From the NCBI RefSeq assembly GCF_000807675.2, contig NZ_CP019962.1, positions 620,001 through 684,000 on the forward strand: a stretch of 64,000 nt of DNA, in the 5' to 3' direction. This document shows positions 49,774 to 58,468 of this stretch, piece after piece. The position numbers were made by a program, and so were the translations under genes. The notes under the pieces were generated by a model. It ran no database searches. It saw only the letters and a list, made by a program, of their open reading frames with translations, and was not told the DNA's origin. This stretch comes from Eubacterium limosum. GTDB lineage: Bacteria; Bacillota; Clostridia; Eubacteriales; Eubacteriaceae. Positions within the stretch are counted from its first letter, which is position 1. Every line of letters starts with the position of its first letter.

Positions 49774-50738
49774 ATGTTTGTACCATCTCGATTTTCTATA
49801 AATTTTCGTACATCAATGTAAATATCCGCAACGCCTACAAAGGAAATAATATAGGAAATATACGGTATAAACAGACAGAGTACGACGATCAGAATCTTCA
49901 GGCCCATGGATTCCTTTGCCCGCTTACGGTTTATCAGCCAGTACACAAAGGATATCCCCATTAAAAAGTACAGAAGATAGATGATCATCATCAGCGTATA
50001 GGTATAGACGGCCGGAATCGTATCAATATGCGCCAGATCAATGACTAAAAGGACAATGACCACCATAATGAGGAAATTCTTAAAGGACCTCGGCAGACGC
50101 CATTTACTGAGCTGTGGAAGCGGCTTTACCTGCAGCCGCATCCGTTTCAGAATTGTGTCAGAAATCAACACATTGGCCCAGCCAATAAAGAATGGCGAAA
50201 TCAGAAACGCCAGCGGGATAACCATTTTCATGGTCTCCTTCATCTGGTCGACAGCTGTTTGCAAAAGGCTCAGCTGATCCTCTGGAAAAGCGCCCAGAGA
50301 GCGGTAAACATCCATTACCTGCGCTGATGAGGTGTCAATGGTTTCCGTAAGCATTGCGACAAAATTCTGTCCTGTCAGGACCTGCAGCAAAATAATGATG
50401 AGGATGATTGCTGCGAAAATCCCGGCATAAGCGGCTGCGAGTTTAAGAAAACCATCCTTACGCTTGTAATACATATACCCAAGACTACAGCCCACAAAAA
50501 TCATATAGATACCGTAGCCCCCGGCTGTAAGCGGGTCCATAAACATAAATAAAATCAGCGTTGCTGCCAGGCCCGCGATAAGTGTCACCTTAAAGCCCTG
50601 TTTTTCCGCCAGTATAACCATCGGCACTGGAATCAGGAAAAAAAGCAGCAATAAAAAGGGAACATAAGAAGAAAACAGAGCGATGATTACCGCCAATGCA
50701 CACAGCATTGCACCCTCTGTTATGGCCTTTGTTTTCAT
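49770..50738 (-). CDS. DUF2232 membrane protein (YybS-like)
   Basis: The protein has 322 residues with about eight membrane segments and the pattern EGAMLCALAVIIALFSSYVPF at the N-terminus and LPQLSKWRLPRSF in a cytoplasmic loop. It is a DUF2232 member that precedes gdpP in many Firmicutes. The 4-bp overlap with gdpP indicates translational coupling. The function is unknown; an energy-coupling-factor S-component-like fold is a suggestion only. Confidence 0.88.
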   Translation of the reverse strand: MKTKAITEGAMLCALAVIIALFSSYVPFLLLLFFLIPVPMVILAEKQGFKVTLIAGLAATLILFMFMDPLTAGGYGIYMIFVGCSLGYMYYKRKDGFLKLAAAYAGIFAAIILIIILLQVLTGQNFVAMLTETIDTSSAQVMDVYRSLGAFPEDQLSLLQTAVDQMKETMKMVIPLAFLISPFFIGWANVLISDTILKRMRLQVKPLPQLSKWRLPRSFKNFLIMVVIVLLVIDLAHIDTIPAVYTYTLMMIIYLLYFLMGISFVYWLINRKRAKESMGLKILIVVLCLFIPYISYIISFVGVADIYIDVRKFIENRDGTNI

Positions 50739-51021
50739 TTTTTCATACCTTCCTTTTCAAGGCATATTTATCCAATTCTATTATACATGATACACCTTGA
50801 ATTAGTTTTAAAATCCCTTTTGTCCTTAAATAGACTAAAATGAACCTAGATATTATACCACATTCCCGGCTTAATGAACACATTTCTGTAAATTTTACAA
50901 CATTTTTGCAACATTCTTTTTATCTTTGTGATTTTGTGGTATAAATAATAACAGCATTTAATTGAAGATTCTTTTACGAAATGTTAAACTATTTTTAAGT
51001 GGATAACTGAAAGGAGAAACA

Positions 51022-51930
51022 ATGTCTGATTATATTGTAAGAGCCACAGCTGCCGACGGACAGATCCGCGCATATGCCGCGACGACCCGGGAGCTCTGTG
51101 CCCATGCGCATAAAATACACAACACCTCCCCCGCCGCCACCGTGGCTCTCGGCCGCCTGCTGACAGCCGGCAGCCTAATGGGAAGCATGATGAAAAACGA
51201 TGATGAGGTGCTGACCCTGCAGATCAAAGGCGACGGCCCCATCGGAGGTATTACCGTTACGGCCAACAGCAAGGCCGACGTCAAGGGCTTTGTCTTTGAA
51301 CCGCAGGTGAAAAGCGAAAATCCGCTCGAAACGGAAAAGGTCATCGGAAATGGAAATTTAAGCATTATTAAGGATATCGGCTTAAAGGAACCTTATGTGG
51401 GCACCTCACCACTGGTAACCGGAGAAATTGCTGAGGATTTAACCTATTATTACGCTTTTTCTGAACAGATTCCAACCTCTGTGGCACTGGGCCTTACCTT
51501 AAAGGAAGAAACCGAGGTCAACCAGGCTGGCGGCTTTATCATTCAGCTGATGCCTTACACCTCCGATGAAATCATCGACAGGCTTGAAAAAAAATTAAGC
51601 CAGGCCGAATCGGTTACTTCACTCCTGGAAAAAGGCCAGACTCCCGAAGAGATCCTGGAAATTATACTGGGCGATTTCGGCGTAAAGATCATTGACCGTC
51701 TGCCTGCCCAGTTCAAATGTGACTGTTCCAGAGAACGTGTCACCAAGGCCCTCATCAGTGTCGGCGAAAAAGACCTTCAGGAAATGATCGATGACGGCAA
51801 GACCATTGAGGTCAATTGTGATTTCTGCGGCAAACACTACTACTTTACCCCAGAGGAGCTGCAGATCTTGCTCCAGCTGGTGACAAAGAAAAAGATGCAG
51901 AAATTTAAGGTTGTGGACGCAGAACAATAA
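51022..51930 (+). CDS. hslO: Redox-regulated chaperone Hsp33
   Basis: The protein has 302 residues. The N-terminal domain (~1-240) shows LGRLLTAGSLMGSMMK and IKGDGPIGGITV. The C-terminal zinc switch has CDC (~233-235) and CDFC (~266-269), the four Cys that release zinc on oxidation to activate the chaperone. AAAGGAG precedes the ATG. The gene is monocistronic, with a bidirectional terminator after it. Confidence 0.96.
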   Translation: MSDYIVRATAADGQIRAYAATTRELCAHAHKIHNTSPAATVALGRLLTAGSLMGSMMKNDDEVLTLQIKGDGPIGGITVTANSKADVKGFVFEPQVKSENPLETEKVIGNGNLSIIKDIGLKEPYVGTSPLVTGEIAEDLTYYYAFSEQIPTSVALGLTLKEETEVNQAGGFIIQLMPYTSDEIIDRLEKKLSQAESVTSLLEKGQTPEEILEIILGDFGVKIIDRLPAQFKCDCSRERVTKALISVGEKDLQEMIDDGKTIEVNCDFCGKHYYFTPEELQILLQLVTKKKMQKFKVVDAEQ

Positions 51931-51937
51931 AAGCAAT

Positions 51938-51970
51938 AAAAAACGAACTGAAAATTCAGTTCGTTTTTTT
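51938..51970. terminator. Bidirectional terminator between hslO and pdxT
   Basis: ACGAACTGAA pairs with TTCAGTTCGT, with A-run and T-run flanks. It includes the last codons and stop of pdxT. Confidence 0.9.
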
Positions 51971-52591
51971 AGTGGATTCCCAAATAAAACCCTGGCATCT
52001 GGCTTCTTCAGTCATTCTCAGGAAGTATTGGTATACGTCTATATTCTCAGTCAACTCCGGGTGAAAAGCGGTTGCAAGCATATTTCTCTGCCGGGCAGCT
52101 ACAATATGCCCCTCCAGCTCACACAACACCTCCGCGCCGCCACTCACAGATTCTATATAAGGCGCCCGGATAAAAACCAGCGGCATTGGGGACTGGCCAA
52201 AAGCCGAAATAATCTCAGATGTTTTAAAGCTGTCAACCTGCCGCCCATAGGCGTTTCGTCTGACTGTAATATCCATGACGCCCAGATACGGCGTCTCTCC
52301 CAGTATATGCTTTGCCAGCAGAATAAGCCCCGCACAGGTTCCCCAGACCGGCAATCCATTCGTAATATGGTCTTTCAGCGGGTCCAGCAGGCCAAAGTCT
52401 CGCAACAGTCTGCCGATGGTTGTGCTCTCTCCTCCAGGCAGGATCATGCCGTCCACAGCCGCAATCTCCTCTTTCCGTTTTACCGGAACACCCCGCACGC
52501 CCAGACGGCTCAGGCACTCCAGGTGCTCGTCCACTGAGCCTTGGAGCGCCAAAACCCCAATATGCGTTTTTTTACCAGCCCCTGCCTGCAT
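51956..52591 (-). CDS. pdxT: Pyridoxal 5'-phosphate synthase glutaminase subunit
   Basis: The protein has 211 residues. Glutaminase motifs are [13 protein letters not shown], the catalytic Cys in [12 protein letters not shown] and the His-Glu pair in AFHPELT. It supplies ammonia to PdxS. It overlaps the pdxS 3' end by 20 bp, with GAGGAAGAG upstream of its ATG. Its last residues (TKKTN) are encoded within the terminator shared with hslO. Confidence 0.96.
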   Translation of the reverse strand: MQAGAGKKTHIGVLALQGSVDEHLECLSRLGVRGVPVKRKEEIAAVDGMILPGGESTTIGRLLRDFGLLDPLKDHITNGLPVWGTCAGLILLAKHILGETPYLGVMDITVRRNAYGRQVDSFKTSEIISAFGQSPMPLVFIRAPYIESVSGGAEVLCELEGHIVAARQRNMLATAFHPELTENIDVYQYFLRMTEEARCQGFIWESTKKTN

Positions 52592-53444
52592 AACGCTCTT
52601 CCTCGCCCAAATCTTTTAAATCGACGCCGGACATGGCTTTTCCAAGATCCTCGCTGACTTCTGCCAGAATTTCTGGATCGCTGTAATAGGCAGTTGCCCT
52701 GACAATGGCCTTTCCAACTTTTTCAGGGTTCTCCGACTTGAAAATGCCTGATCCTACAAAAACACCCTCGCTGCCAAGCTGCATCATAAGCGCTGCGTCT
52801 GCCGGCGTCGCGATGCCCCCGGCAGAAAAATTGACCACGGGCAGCCTGCCAGTTTCGTGGACATCGCACACCAGATTATATGGCGCCCCGATCTCCTTGG
52901 CATAGGATATGAGCTCTTCTCTGCGCATTCCGGCCACCTGGCGCATATCTGCCTGAATGGTCCGCATGTGCCGCACTGCTTCTACAACGTTGCCAGTGCC
53001 TGCCTCCCCCTTTGTACGGATCATGGAAGCCCCTTCTCCAATACGGCGCAGTGCCTCTCCGAGATTTCTCGCTCCGCAGACAAAGGGTACTTTAAACGCC
53101 GCTTTGTCAATGTGAAATCTTTCATCCGCAGGCGTCAGGACTTCGCTTTCGTCAATATAGTCAATTCCCAAAGCCTCAAGGATCTGCGCTTCAGCGATAT
53201 GGCCGATCCGCACCTTTGCCATGACAGGGATGGTCACAGCCTCCTGAATTTCCTTGATCATCTTCGGGTCGCTCATTCTGGCGACACCGCCCTCTTTTCT
53301 TATATCTGACGGAACACGTTCCAGGGCCATAACCGCTACCGCTCCGCATTCCTGGGCGATTTTTGCTTCCTCCGGTGTGGTGACATCCATGATTACCCCA
53401 CCTTTAAACATCTGGGCCAGGTTTTTATTTAATTCATTTGACAT
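52572..53444 (-). CDS. pdxS: Pyridoxal 5'-phosphate synthase lyase subunit
   Basis: The protein has 290 residues with a TIM barrel. Characteristic segments are [21 protein letters not shown], the catalytic Lys in [21 protein letters not shown] and [18 protein letters not shown]. With PdxT it makes PLP from ribose 5-phosphate, glyceraldehyde 3-phosphate and ammonia. It is transcribed leftward from a promoter overlapping that of the divergent MocR gene. Confidence 0.97.
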   Translation of the reverse strand: MSNELNKNLAQMFKGGVIMDVTTPEEAKIAQECGAVAVMALERVPSDIRKEGGVARMSDPKMIKEIQEAVTIPVMAKVRIGHIAEAQILEALGIDYIDESEVLTPADERFHIDKAAFKVPFVCGARNLGEALRRIGEGASMIRTKGEAGTGNVVEAVRHMRTIQADMRQVAGMRREELISYAKEIGAPYNLVCDVHETGRLPVVNFSAGGIATPADAALMMQLGSEGVFVGSGIFKSENPEKVGKAIVRATAYYSDPEILAEVSEDLGKAMSGVDLKDLGEEERYAGRGW

Positions 53445-53471
53445 GATTTTTCTCCAATTTATATTTTTTTA

Positions 53472-53501
53472 TTGACAGATATCTGTAATCTTGGGTATTA
53501 T
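53472..53501 (+). promoter_or_regulatory. Promoter of the MocR-type gene, overlapping a palindrome
   Basis: TTGACA (53472-53477), an 18-bp spacer, TATTAT (53496-53501). The perfect 12-bp palindrome ACAGATATCTGT (53475-53486) covers part of the -35 box and spacer and is a candidate operator. The -10 box overlaps that of the leftward pdxS promoter. Confidence 0.6.
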
Positions 53502-53528
53502 TATAGTTAAGAACTGACTCCTGCACAA
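53500..53528 (-). promoter_or_regulatory. Promoter of pdxST
   Basis: Minus-strand TTGTGC (53528-53523), a 17-bp spacer, TATAAT (53505-53500). The -10 overlaps that of the divergent regulator promoter, so only one polymerase could bind at a time. Confidence 0.55.
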
Positions 53529-53570
53529 TAACCAGATTTAAAATAATTAATAGTATCAGATTGGAGAATT

Positions 53571-54992
53571 ATGCTGACCTTTATTCTGAATCCCGATCAC
53601 GAAATTCCACTGTACCAGCAGCTATACAGCTTTATCCGGAAGGAAATCGAGACCGGAAGGCTGCATCCCGGTGAAAAACTAACCTCAAAAAGAAAGCTGG
53701 CTGCCCACTTGAAAATCAGCCAGAATACTGTGGCAACAGCCTATGAACAGCTGGCCGCAGAGGGTTATATTATCTCCAAGCCCAAGAGTGGCTACTATGT
53801 GGCTGTTTTGGAGGATATGCTGCCCGATATACCAGAACCCTCTCCTGAGGAAGCTGTTGTTCACGCGGCTCAAAAGCCAACCCGCGAGCAGTGGCTTTAT
53901 GATTTTAAAACCAATACCGTTGACGCTAACTTTTTTCCTTTTCCCACCTGGGCAAAAATCTCACGGGAAATCCTCCACAACCGCAACCGAAATCTGCTGC
54001 GGGCTGTCGATCCCCGGGGGTATTATCCTCTGAGAAAGGCTATCGCGGACTACGTGCACCAGTACCGCGGGGTCAACTGTACACCGGAGCAGATTATCAT
54101 CGGCGCAGGGTCAGAATATCTGCTGGGGCTTGCGGTACAGCTTCTCGGCCGGAAAAGCCGCTACGCGGTGGAGAATCCCAATTACAATAAGGTCTACAAG
54201 GTCATTAAAAGCAATGGGGCGGACGTAAGCCTTATGTCCCTGGATGATGATGGCGTTTCCGTGGAAAGCCTGAAGCATTCCGGTGCAGAAATCCTTCATC
54301 TGACACCATCGCACCAGTTTCCATTGGGCATCGTCATGCCTGTGGGCCGGCGCATGGCGCTGCTGAAATGGGCGCTGGAATCCCCGGACCGCTATATTCT
54401 TGAGGACGACTATGACAGTGAATTTCGTTTCAGCGGCCGTCCCATCCCTGCCCTGCAGGGGCTGGACACAGCGGATAAGGTCATTTACTTTAATACCTTT
54501 ACCCGGAGCCTGGCACCCTCCATGCGTATCTCATACATGATTCTGCCCGAGCGGCTGCTTCACGGTTACTGTGAGGATTTTTCCTTTTATTCCTCAACTG
54601 TTCCCCGCTTTGAGCAGCACACACTGCACCAGTTTATGAAGGGCGGCCATTTTGAGCGCCACCTGAGCCGTATGCGTAAAATCTATAAGGTGCGGCGGAA
54701 TAAAATGCTGGAGTGCATCCGCTGTCTGCCCATGGCAGATAAAATAGAAATCTCCGGCGAAAACGCCGGTCTTCACCTGCTGCTGAAATTTGAGCCTCCC
54801 TACACTGAGAAAGCCCTTGTTGAACACGCAAAGGCGGCTGGTATCCGGGTTTATGGGCTGTCGGAGTATTATATTGAGCCAGAGGCCAGGATGCCGCGTA
54901 ACGTCATTGTCATGGGCTACGCCAGCTTTACAGAGGAAGAAATTGAAACAGCCGTTTCGCTTCTGGGTCATGCCTGGAGCGCAATTAACTGA
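53571..54992 (+). CDS. MocR/PdxR-type regulator (GntR HTH + aminotransferase fold), PLP Lys replaced
   Basis: The protein has 473 residues. A GntR winged HTH (~8-75, IPLYQQLYSFIRKEIETGRL, then LKISQNTVATAYEQLAAEGYI) is fused to a type-I aminotransferase domain. The Asp facing the PLP pyridine nitrogen is present (LEDDYDSEF). The segment that normally reads GTFSK with the Schiff-base Lys here reads NTFTRSLAPSMR, so Arg takes the Lys place. Divergence from pdxST argues for a PdxR role in vitamin B6 control. Loss of the Lys means any PLP would bind without an internal aldimine. Confidence 0.88.
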   Translation: MLTFILNPDHEIPLYQQLYSFIRKEIETGRLHPGEKLTSKRKLAAHLKISQNTVATAYEQLAAEGYIISKPKSGYYVAVLEDMLPDIPEPSPEEAVVHAAQKPTREQWLYDFKTNTVDANFFPFPTWAKISREILHNRNRNLLRAVDPRGYYPLRKAIADYVHQYRGVNCTPEQIIIGAGSEYLLGLAVQLLGRKSRYAVENPNYNKVYKVIKSNGADVSLMSLDDDGVSVESLKHSGAEILHLTPSHQFPLGIVMPVGRRMALLKWALESPDRYILEDDYDSEFRFSGRPIPALQGLDTADKVIYFNTFTRSLAPSMRISYMILPERLLHGYCEDFSFYSSTVPRFEQHTLHQFMKGGHFERHLSRMRKIYKVRRNKMLECIRCLPMADKIEISGENAGLHLLLKFEPPYTEKALVEHAKAAGIRVYGLSEYYIEPEARMPRNVIVMGYASFTEEEIETAVSLLGHAWSAIN

Positions 54993-55002
54993 GGAGGATG
55001 TG

Positions 55003-55335
55003 ATGAAACGTTATTATATCATTGTCGAAGGACGTGTTCAGGGGGTTGGTTTCAGGTATTTTGTCCAGTCCATTGCCGCAGGCTATGGACTGACCGGCTG
55101 GGTCCGCAATCTGGACAATGGCATGGTGGACATGGAGGTCCAGGGTAAGGAAGCCCTGATCCATAAGTTTATGACCGCCGTTCGGAAGGGGAATCACTTT
55201 ATACGGGTGGATGACTACTCCATGAAGCCCATCGCCTTGGGTGCGGACAGCAAGTTTAAAATAAAGTACTACAAAACACCGGAATCCTTAGATTCCGGTG
55301 TTTTGTGCTTTTTAGTTGTTAGATGTGTATGGTAA
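55003..55335 (+). CDS. acyP: Acylphosphatase
   Basis: The protein has 110 residues. Catalytic motif [12 protein letters not shown] (~10-21) holds the Arg, and [16 protein letters not shown] (~37-52) holds the Asn. The natural end of the domain is near residue 90 (KFKIKYYK); about 20 extra residues are encoded by the terminator hairpin before a stop is reached, and the last 24 bp overlap the 3' end of rpsR. It hydrolyses carboxyl-phosphate bonds. It follows the MocR gene by 10 bp, with GAGGAGG before its ATG. Confidence 0.93.
   Translation: MKRYYIIVEGRVQGVGFRYFVQSIAAGYGLTGWVRNLDNGMVDMEVQGKEALIHKFMTAVRKGNHFIRVDDYSMKPIALGADSKFKIKYYKTPESLDSGVLCFLVVRCVW
55273..55304. terminator. Terminator inside the acylphosphatase 3' end, shared with rpsR
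   Basis: AAAACACCGGAATC pairs with GATTCCGGTGTTTT around a CTTA loop. It works for the rightward acylphosphatase transcript and the leftward rpsR transcript. Confidence 0.88.
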
Positions 55336-55539
55336 TAATGCGATATTACGTGCACGTTTAACAGCTTCGGTTACCTTACGCTGATGTTTTGCGCAGGTTC
55401 CTGTAGCTCTTCTTGGTAAGATTTTGCCGCGTTCAGAAATGTATTTCTTTAACGTAGCCACATCTTTATAATCGACTTCTGTCTCATGTCTTTCACAGAA
55501 TTCGCATACTTTTCTTCTTCTTTTAAACGGTTTTGGCAT
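55312..55539 (-). CDS. rpsR: 30S ribosomal protein S18
   Basis: The protein has 75 residues with the conserved core [18 protein letters not shown], then [22 protein letters not shown]. The N-terminus has CEFCERHE, a Cys pair typical of zinc-type S18. It is the last gene of the rpsF-ssb-rpsR operon, 17 bp after ssb. Confidence 0.97.
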   Translation of the reverse strand: MPKPFKRRRKVCEFCERHETEVDYKDVATLKKYISERGKILPRRATGTCAKHQRKVTEAVKRARNIALLPYTSNN

Positions 55540-55556
55540 TGTTTTATCCTCCTATC

Positions 55557-56021
55557 TTAAAAAGGTACTTCGTCATCGTCTGCCATCAAATGAAAATCGT
55601 CGTCGAAATCTAAAGGCATATTATTGGCTGGCTGTGGTGCTGCTTTTGCCGGAGCCTGATTGTAGCCGCCGCCAAAGTTATCGTTATAGCCGCTTCCACC
55701 GCCATCGTTTTTGCTACCGATGAAATCAAATTCTTCCAGAACAACCTCTGTCACATAACGTTTAGAGCCATCCTGAGCGTCGTAGGAACGGGACTGTAAT
55801 CTTCCGGTCAGAGCGATTTGTCTGCCCTTGCCAAGATATTGGCAAATGACTTCAGCCTGTCTTCCCCATGCAACAATATTGAAAAAGTCGGCGGTTGGCT
55901 GACCTTCCTGTTTAAACCGTCTGTCAACAGCTAAAGAAAATGTCGCCACTGATTTTCCGGTGTTAGTTGTGCGCAGTTCAGGGTCTCTTGCTAATCTTCC
56001 TACTAAAATTACTTTATTCAC
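55557..56021 (-). CDS. ssb: Single-stranded DNA-binding protein
   Basis: The protein has 154 residues. The OB fold (~1-105) starts MNKVILVGRLARDPELR and includes FNIVAWGRQAEVICQYLGKG. A Gly/Asn/Pro-rich linker follows, and the acidic tip DDDEVPF recruits repair and replication partners. It is the middle gene of rpsF-ssb-rpsR. Confidence 0.97.
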   Translation of the reverse strand: MNKVILVGRLARDPELRTTNTGKSVATFSLAVDRRFKQEGQPTADFFNIVAWGRQAEVICQYLGKGRQIALTGRLQSRSYDAQDGSKRYVTEVVLEEFDFIGSKNDGGGSGYNDNFGGGYNQAPAKAAPQPANNMPLDFDDDFHLMADDDEVPF

Positions 56022-56031
56022 GGTTTAACCT

Positions 56032-56319
56032 CTATTTTTCTTTTTTAACGATGATGCTTCTGATGAACTCTTCATTCATCTTGAATAAGTAGTCAAGGCT
56101 GTCTAATACAGACTGTTCAGCTTTGAATTCAATCACAACATAGTAACCTTCGGTATACTTTTTGTCGATTTCGTAAGCTAACTTTCTTTTACCCCATTCA
56201 TCAACAGTTCCAACTTCACCTGCTGCTGCAATGGCGCCTTTAACCTTCTCAATCCAGGAATCTGTAACTTCCTTTTCTAATTCAGGTTGTAAAACAAATA
56301 CTGTTTCGTAAGCTCTCAT
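56032..56319 (-). CDS. rpsF: 30S ribosomal protein S6
   Basis: The protein has 95 residues with the S6 patterns RAYETVFVLQPELEKE and WGKRKLAYEIDKKYTEGYYV. CAAGGAGGTG precedes the ATG. It is the first gene of the rpsF-ssb-rpsR operon. The short leader contains a GCGCA/TGCGC hairpin that may bind the S6-S18 pair. Confidence 0.97.
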   Translation of the reverse strand: MRAYETVFVLQPELEKEVTDSWIEKVKGAIAAAGEVGTVDEWGKRKLAYEIDKKYTEGYYVVIEFKAEQSVLDSLDYLFKMNEEFIRSIIVKKEK

Positions 56320-56345
56320 TTCAATTCACCTCCTTGTGGACTATG

Positions 56346-56367
56346 GCGCACCGCTTCTGCAATGCGC
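56346..56367 (-). promoter_or_regulatory. rpsF leader hairpin, candidate S6-S18 autoregulatory site
   Basis: GCGCA (56346-56350) pairs with TGCGC (56363-56367) around a 12-base loop, on the leader of rpsF. S6-S18 complexes are known to bind rpsF leaders in many bacteria. The exact consensus has not been verified here. Confidence 0.45.
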
Positions 56368-56456
56368 AAGGGTACAGTTCAATAGTATATCATAAAAGCA
56401 AAAAAAAGCAAACTCTTTTTCAAAAAAGAATTTGCTGGGGGGTTCAAGACCAGAAA

Positions 56457-56646
56457 GACGAAGCCTTTTACCTAAGGAAGAAAAAAGTGGCCTGCGGGTA
56501 CTGCCCTCACAGGGATAGCTTCTTCACTAAAGCGGATGCTTCATCTCGCCGATGTCCGGCTGTGCAGTTAGGGCGGCGCCATTCCTGGCCGTCATCCACA
56601 GCGCCTGGACCTTTTTGCTTATCTGGATAAAAGGTGCAGTCTCGGA
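56457..56646. repeat. Dispersed ~190-bp element, copy B (possible structured RNA)
   Basis: Second copy of the element at 43233-43411 with the same orientation and block order (GACGAAGCCTTTTACCTAAG, ATGTCCGGCTGT, CCACAGCGCCTGGACC, TTATCTGGATAAAAGG). Read on the minus strand it contains TTATC-CA-GATAA and ACCTTTT/AAAAGGT pairings and lies between the DUF951 gene and rpsF, both read leftward. With the rpsF leader it fills the 386-bp gap. Open frames across it have no family match. Confidence 0.75.
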
Positions 56647-56705
56647 CTACACTACTTTTTTGACAGTCTAAGCAAACTTTTTTTAAAAACAACTTGCCGT
56701 TTTCG

Positions 56706-56909
56706 CTATTTATTGTCCTCGTTGTGTTCGACAACTTTTTTAATCATCTTATTGAACTTGGACCGCGGCACAGTTACCATATGCTCACATCCTGTGCACT
56801 TTAATTTGATTTCTCCTCCCATACGAAGAATTTTCCAGTTGTAGCTTCCGCAGGGATGTTTTTTCTTCAGCTCCACAATATCCCCGAGACCATATTCCCT
56901 GTTTTCCAT
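56706..56909 (-). CDS. DUF951 family small protein
   Basis: The protein has 67 residues: GDIVELKKKHPCGSYNWKIL, then IKLKCTGCEHMVTVPRSKF. The two Cys groups (CG and CTGC) suggest zinc binding. The family is widespread in Firmicutes next to mscS-like and parB genes, as here, but its role is unknown. It lies 12 bp after mscS and is probably co-transcribed with it. Confidence 0.9.
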   Translation of the reverse strand: MENREYGLGDIVELKKKHPCGSYNWKILRMGGEIKLKCTGCEHMVTVPRSKFNKMIKKVVEHNEDNK

Positions 56910-56921
56910 GATGGCTCCTTT

Positions 56922-57803
56922 CTACTTTTGCATAATTTGCGGCTTGGACTGTCCGTTGGAATAGACAACGTACTTACCATAAGGGATCTCAATACCCTTT
57001 TCGTCAAAAACTTCCTTAATACGCTTTCTTAGCGCAGTTTCTGCCTTGACCTTTCTGGCTGCATCCTCATCTGCAATGATGCGGATATTCATAGATGAAG
57101 GGTCCATGCGGGTTACCCCAAGTACCTCCGGCTTTCCGACAAACAAAGTCTCGTTGGCATTGTAGACTTCCTCACAGATTTCCCGGAGAACAGAAAGTAC
57201 ATAATCAATATTTTCTTCATAAGCAACTCCGACATCAACCACGGCTTTGATGGTTCCTTTGGAGTGATTGATGAGCCGGTCGATTTTCCCATTGTGAATA
57301 ATAAACAATCCGCCGTCCATTTCACGGACCGCCGTTGTCCGGACACCAATGGTTTCCACTACCCCGTAGTGGTCATTGTCGATGGTGACATAATCTCCGA
57401 CAGAAAACTGATTTTCAAATATGATGACAAAACCGCTCATAACATCCTCGACCAGGCCCTGAGCGCCGAAGCCAATGGCCAGAGTTCCAACTCCGGCAAC
57501 CGCGAGAAGGGCCCCTACGTCGGTGAAAAAGGATAAAACGGTCAATAGTTCCGTCAAGAGCAAAGCCGTCCTTAAAAACGTCTTTAAAGCCTTTTTAAGG
57601 GTAAGTACTCTTTTTCGCTCCTGCGGTGTGATATTTTTCTTATTTTCATTAAAAAATTTATTGACCAGCCCATTGCTGACCTTGATGAGAATAAAAAATA
57701 CAATGATCGTAATGACAACCGAAATAATTTTTTCGGTTAGTTCGCTCAGGTCAATTCCACTCAGCAAATGCTGCCAGAGATCTCCAACGTTTTCGTATAC
57801 CAT
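56922..57803 (-). CDS. mscS: Small-conductance mechanosensitive channel
   Basis: The protein has 293 residues. Three N-terminal membrane segments end in the pore helix VAGVGTLAIGFGAQGLVEDV with alternating Gly/Ala, followed by the beta domain start VGDYVTI. The C-terminal alpha/beta domain closes with DEKGIEIPYGKYVVY. It releases solutes on hypo-osmotic shock, complementing the betaine uptake systems of this genome. It lies 12 bp after cvpA. Confidence 0.94.
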   Translation of the reverse strand: MVYENVGDLWQHLLSGIDLSELTEKIISVVITIIVFFILIKVSNGLVNKFFNENKKNITPQERKRVLTLKKALKTFLRTALLLTELLTVLSFFTDVGALLAVAGVGTLAIGFGAQGLVEDVMSGFVIIFENQFSVGDYVTIDNDHYGVVETIGVRTTAVREMDGGLFIIHNGKIDRLINHSKGTIKAVVDVGVAYEENIDYVLSVLREICEEVYNANETLFVGKPEVLGVTRMDPSSMNIRIIADEDAARKVKAETALRKRIKEVFDEKGIEIPYGKYVVYSNGQSKPQIMQK

Positions 57804-57815
57804 AAATCCTCCCTT

Positions 57816-58466
57816 CTAATGCAGATACAGTGCCACTGGTCCGGTGAGCACACCGTCCTTTACCATCTGCACAATGGTGACGTCTCCTGAAAAAATACCA
57901 TAGTACAATACAACTGTGATCACAATCACTGCAATCACCAGTCCAATCACCAATCCAATGGCCAAACCTGCAACGCGGTTGGCTGTTCCGATAACAGGCA
58001 CCCGGTTCATACCCTTTCCAATATGTCTTACAATGCCAAAGGCGGCGCTGCACAAAAGCAGCAGAATCAAAAATACAAAGCCGTTTGCAATCTGATAAAT
58101 GACTGGCTGAAGCGCCTGATTGACTGCCTGGGCGGCAGCTGTGCCGCCCGACAGTATCGATGCGTCAGTAATACCAGATAAAAAATCCAGCCCTCCAATC
58201 CCCTGAAGGCTCGAGAGTGCCTCACTCCCATACTGTCCCACAGCATTTATGGCATTTTGGGTAATCGTGTCATTTATAAAATTTTTAACGGGTTCTACAT
58301 TGAGTAACCAGTTTGTTACCGGTGCTGAAAAAATCCTTGCTATGACAAAAGATGCAATAAATCCCGCCAGACCAATGAGCGTATTTATTGCACCTTTTAT
58401 ATAACCGATCATTCCAACTCCGATCACCAGCACAATGCAGATGATGTCAAGAGTTGTCATATTCAT
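57816..58466 (-). CDS. CvpA-family membrane protein
   Basis: The protein has 216 residues with four membrane segments. The N-terminal DIICIVLVIGVGMIGYIKGA and the Gly-rich later helices fit the CvpA (colicin V production) family. Its role is unknown, with possible involvement in cell-envelope processes. It lies 2 bp after the 58469 gene and 12 bp before mscS, so it is in one operon. Confidence 0.88.
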   Translation of the reverse strand: MNMTTLDIICIVLVIGVGMIGYIKGAINTLIGLAGFIASFVIARIFSAPVTNWLLNVEPVKNFINDTITQNAINAVGQYGSEALSSLQGIGGLDFLSGITDASILSGGTAAAQAVNQALQPVIYQIANGFVFLILLLLCSAAFGIVRHIGKGMNRVPVIGTANRVAGLAIGLVIGLVIAVIVITVVLYYGIFSGDVTIVQMVKDGVLTGPVALYLH

Positions 58467-58468
58467 AT

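Noticed and set aside
56507-56734. 75-codon leftward frame with two Cys next to DUF951
   Set aside because: It overlaps both DUF951 and repeat copy B, and it is not preserved in copy A.
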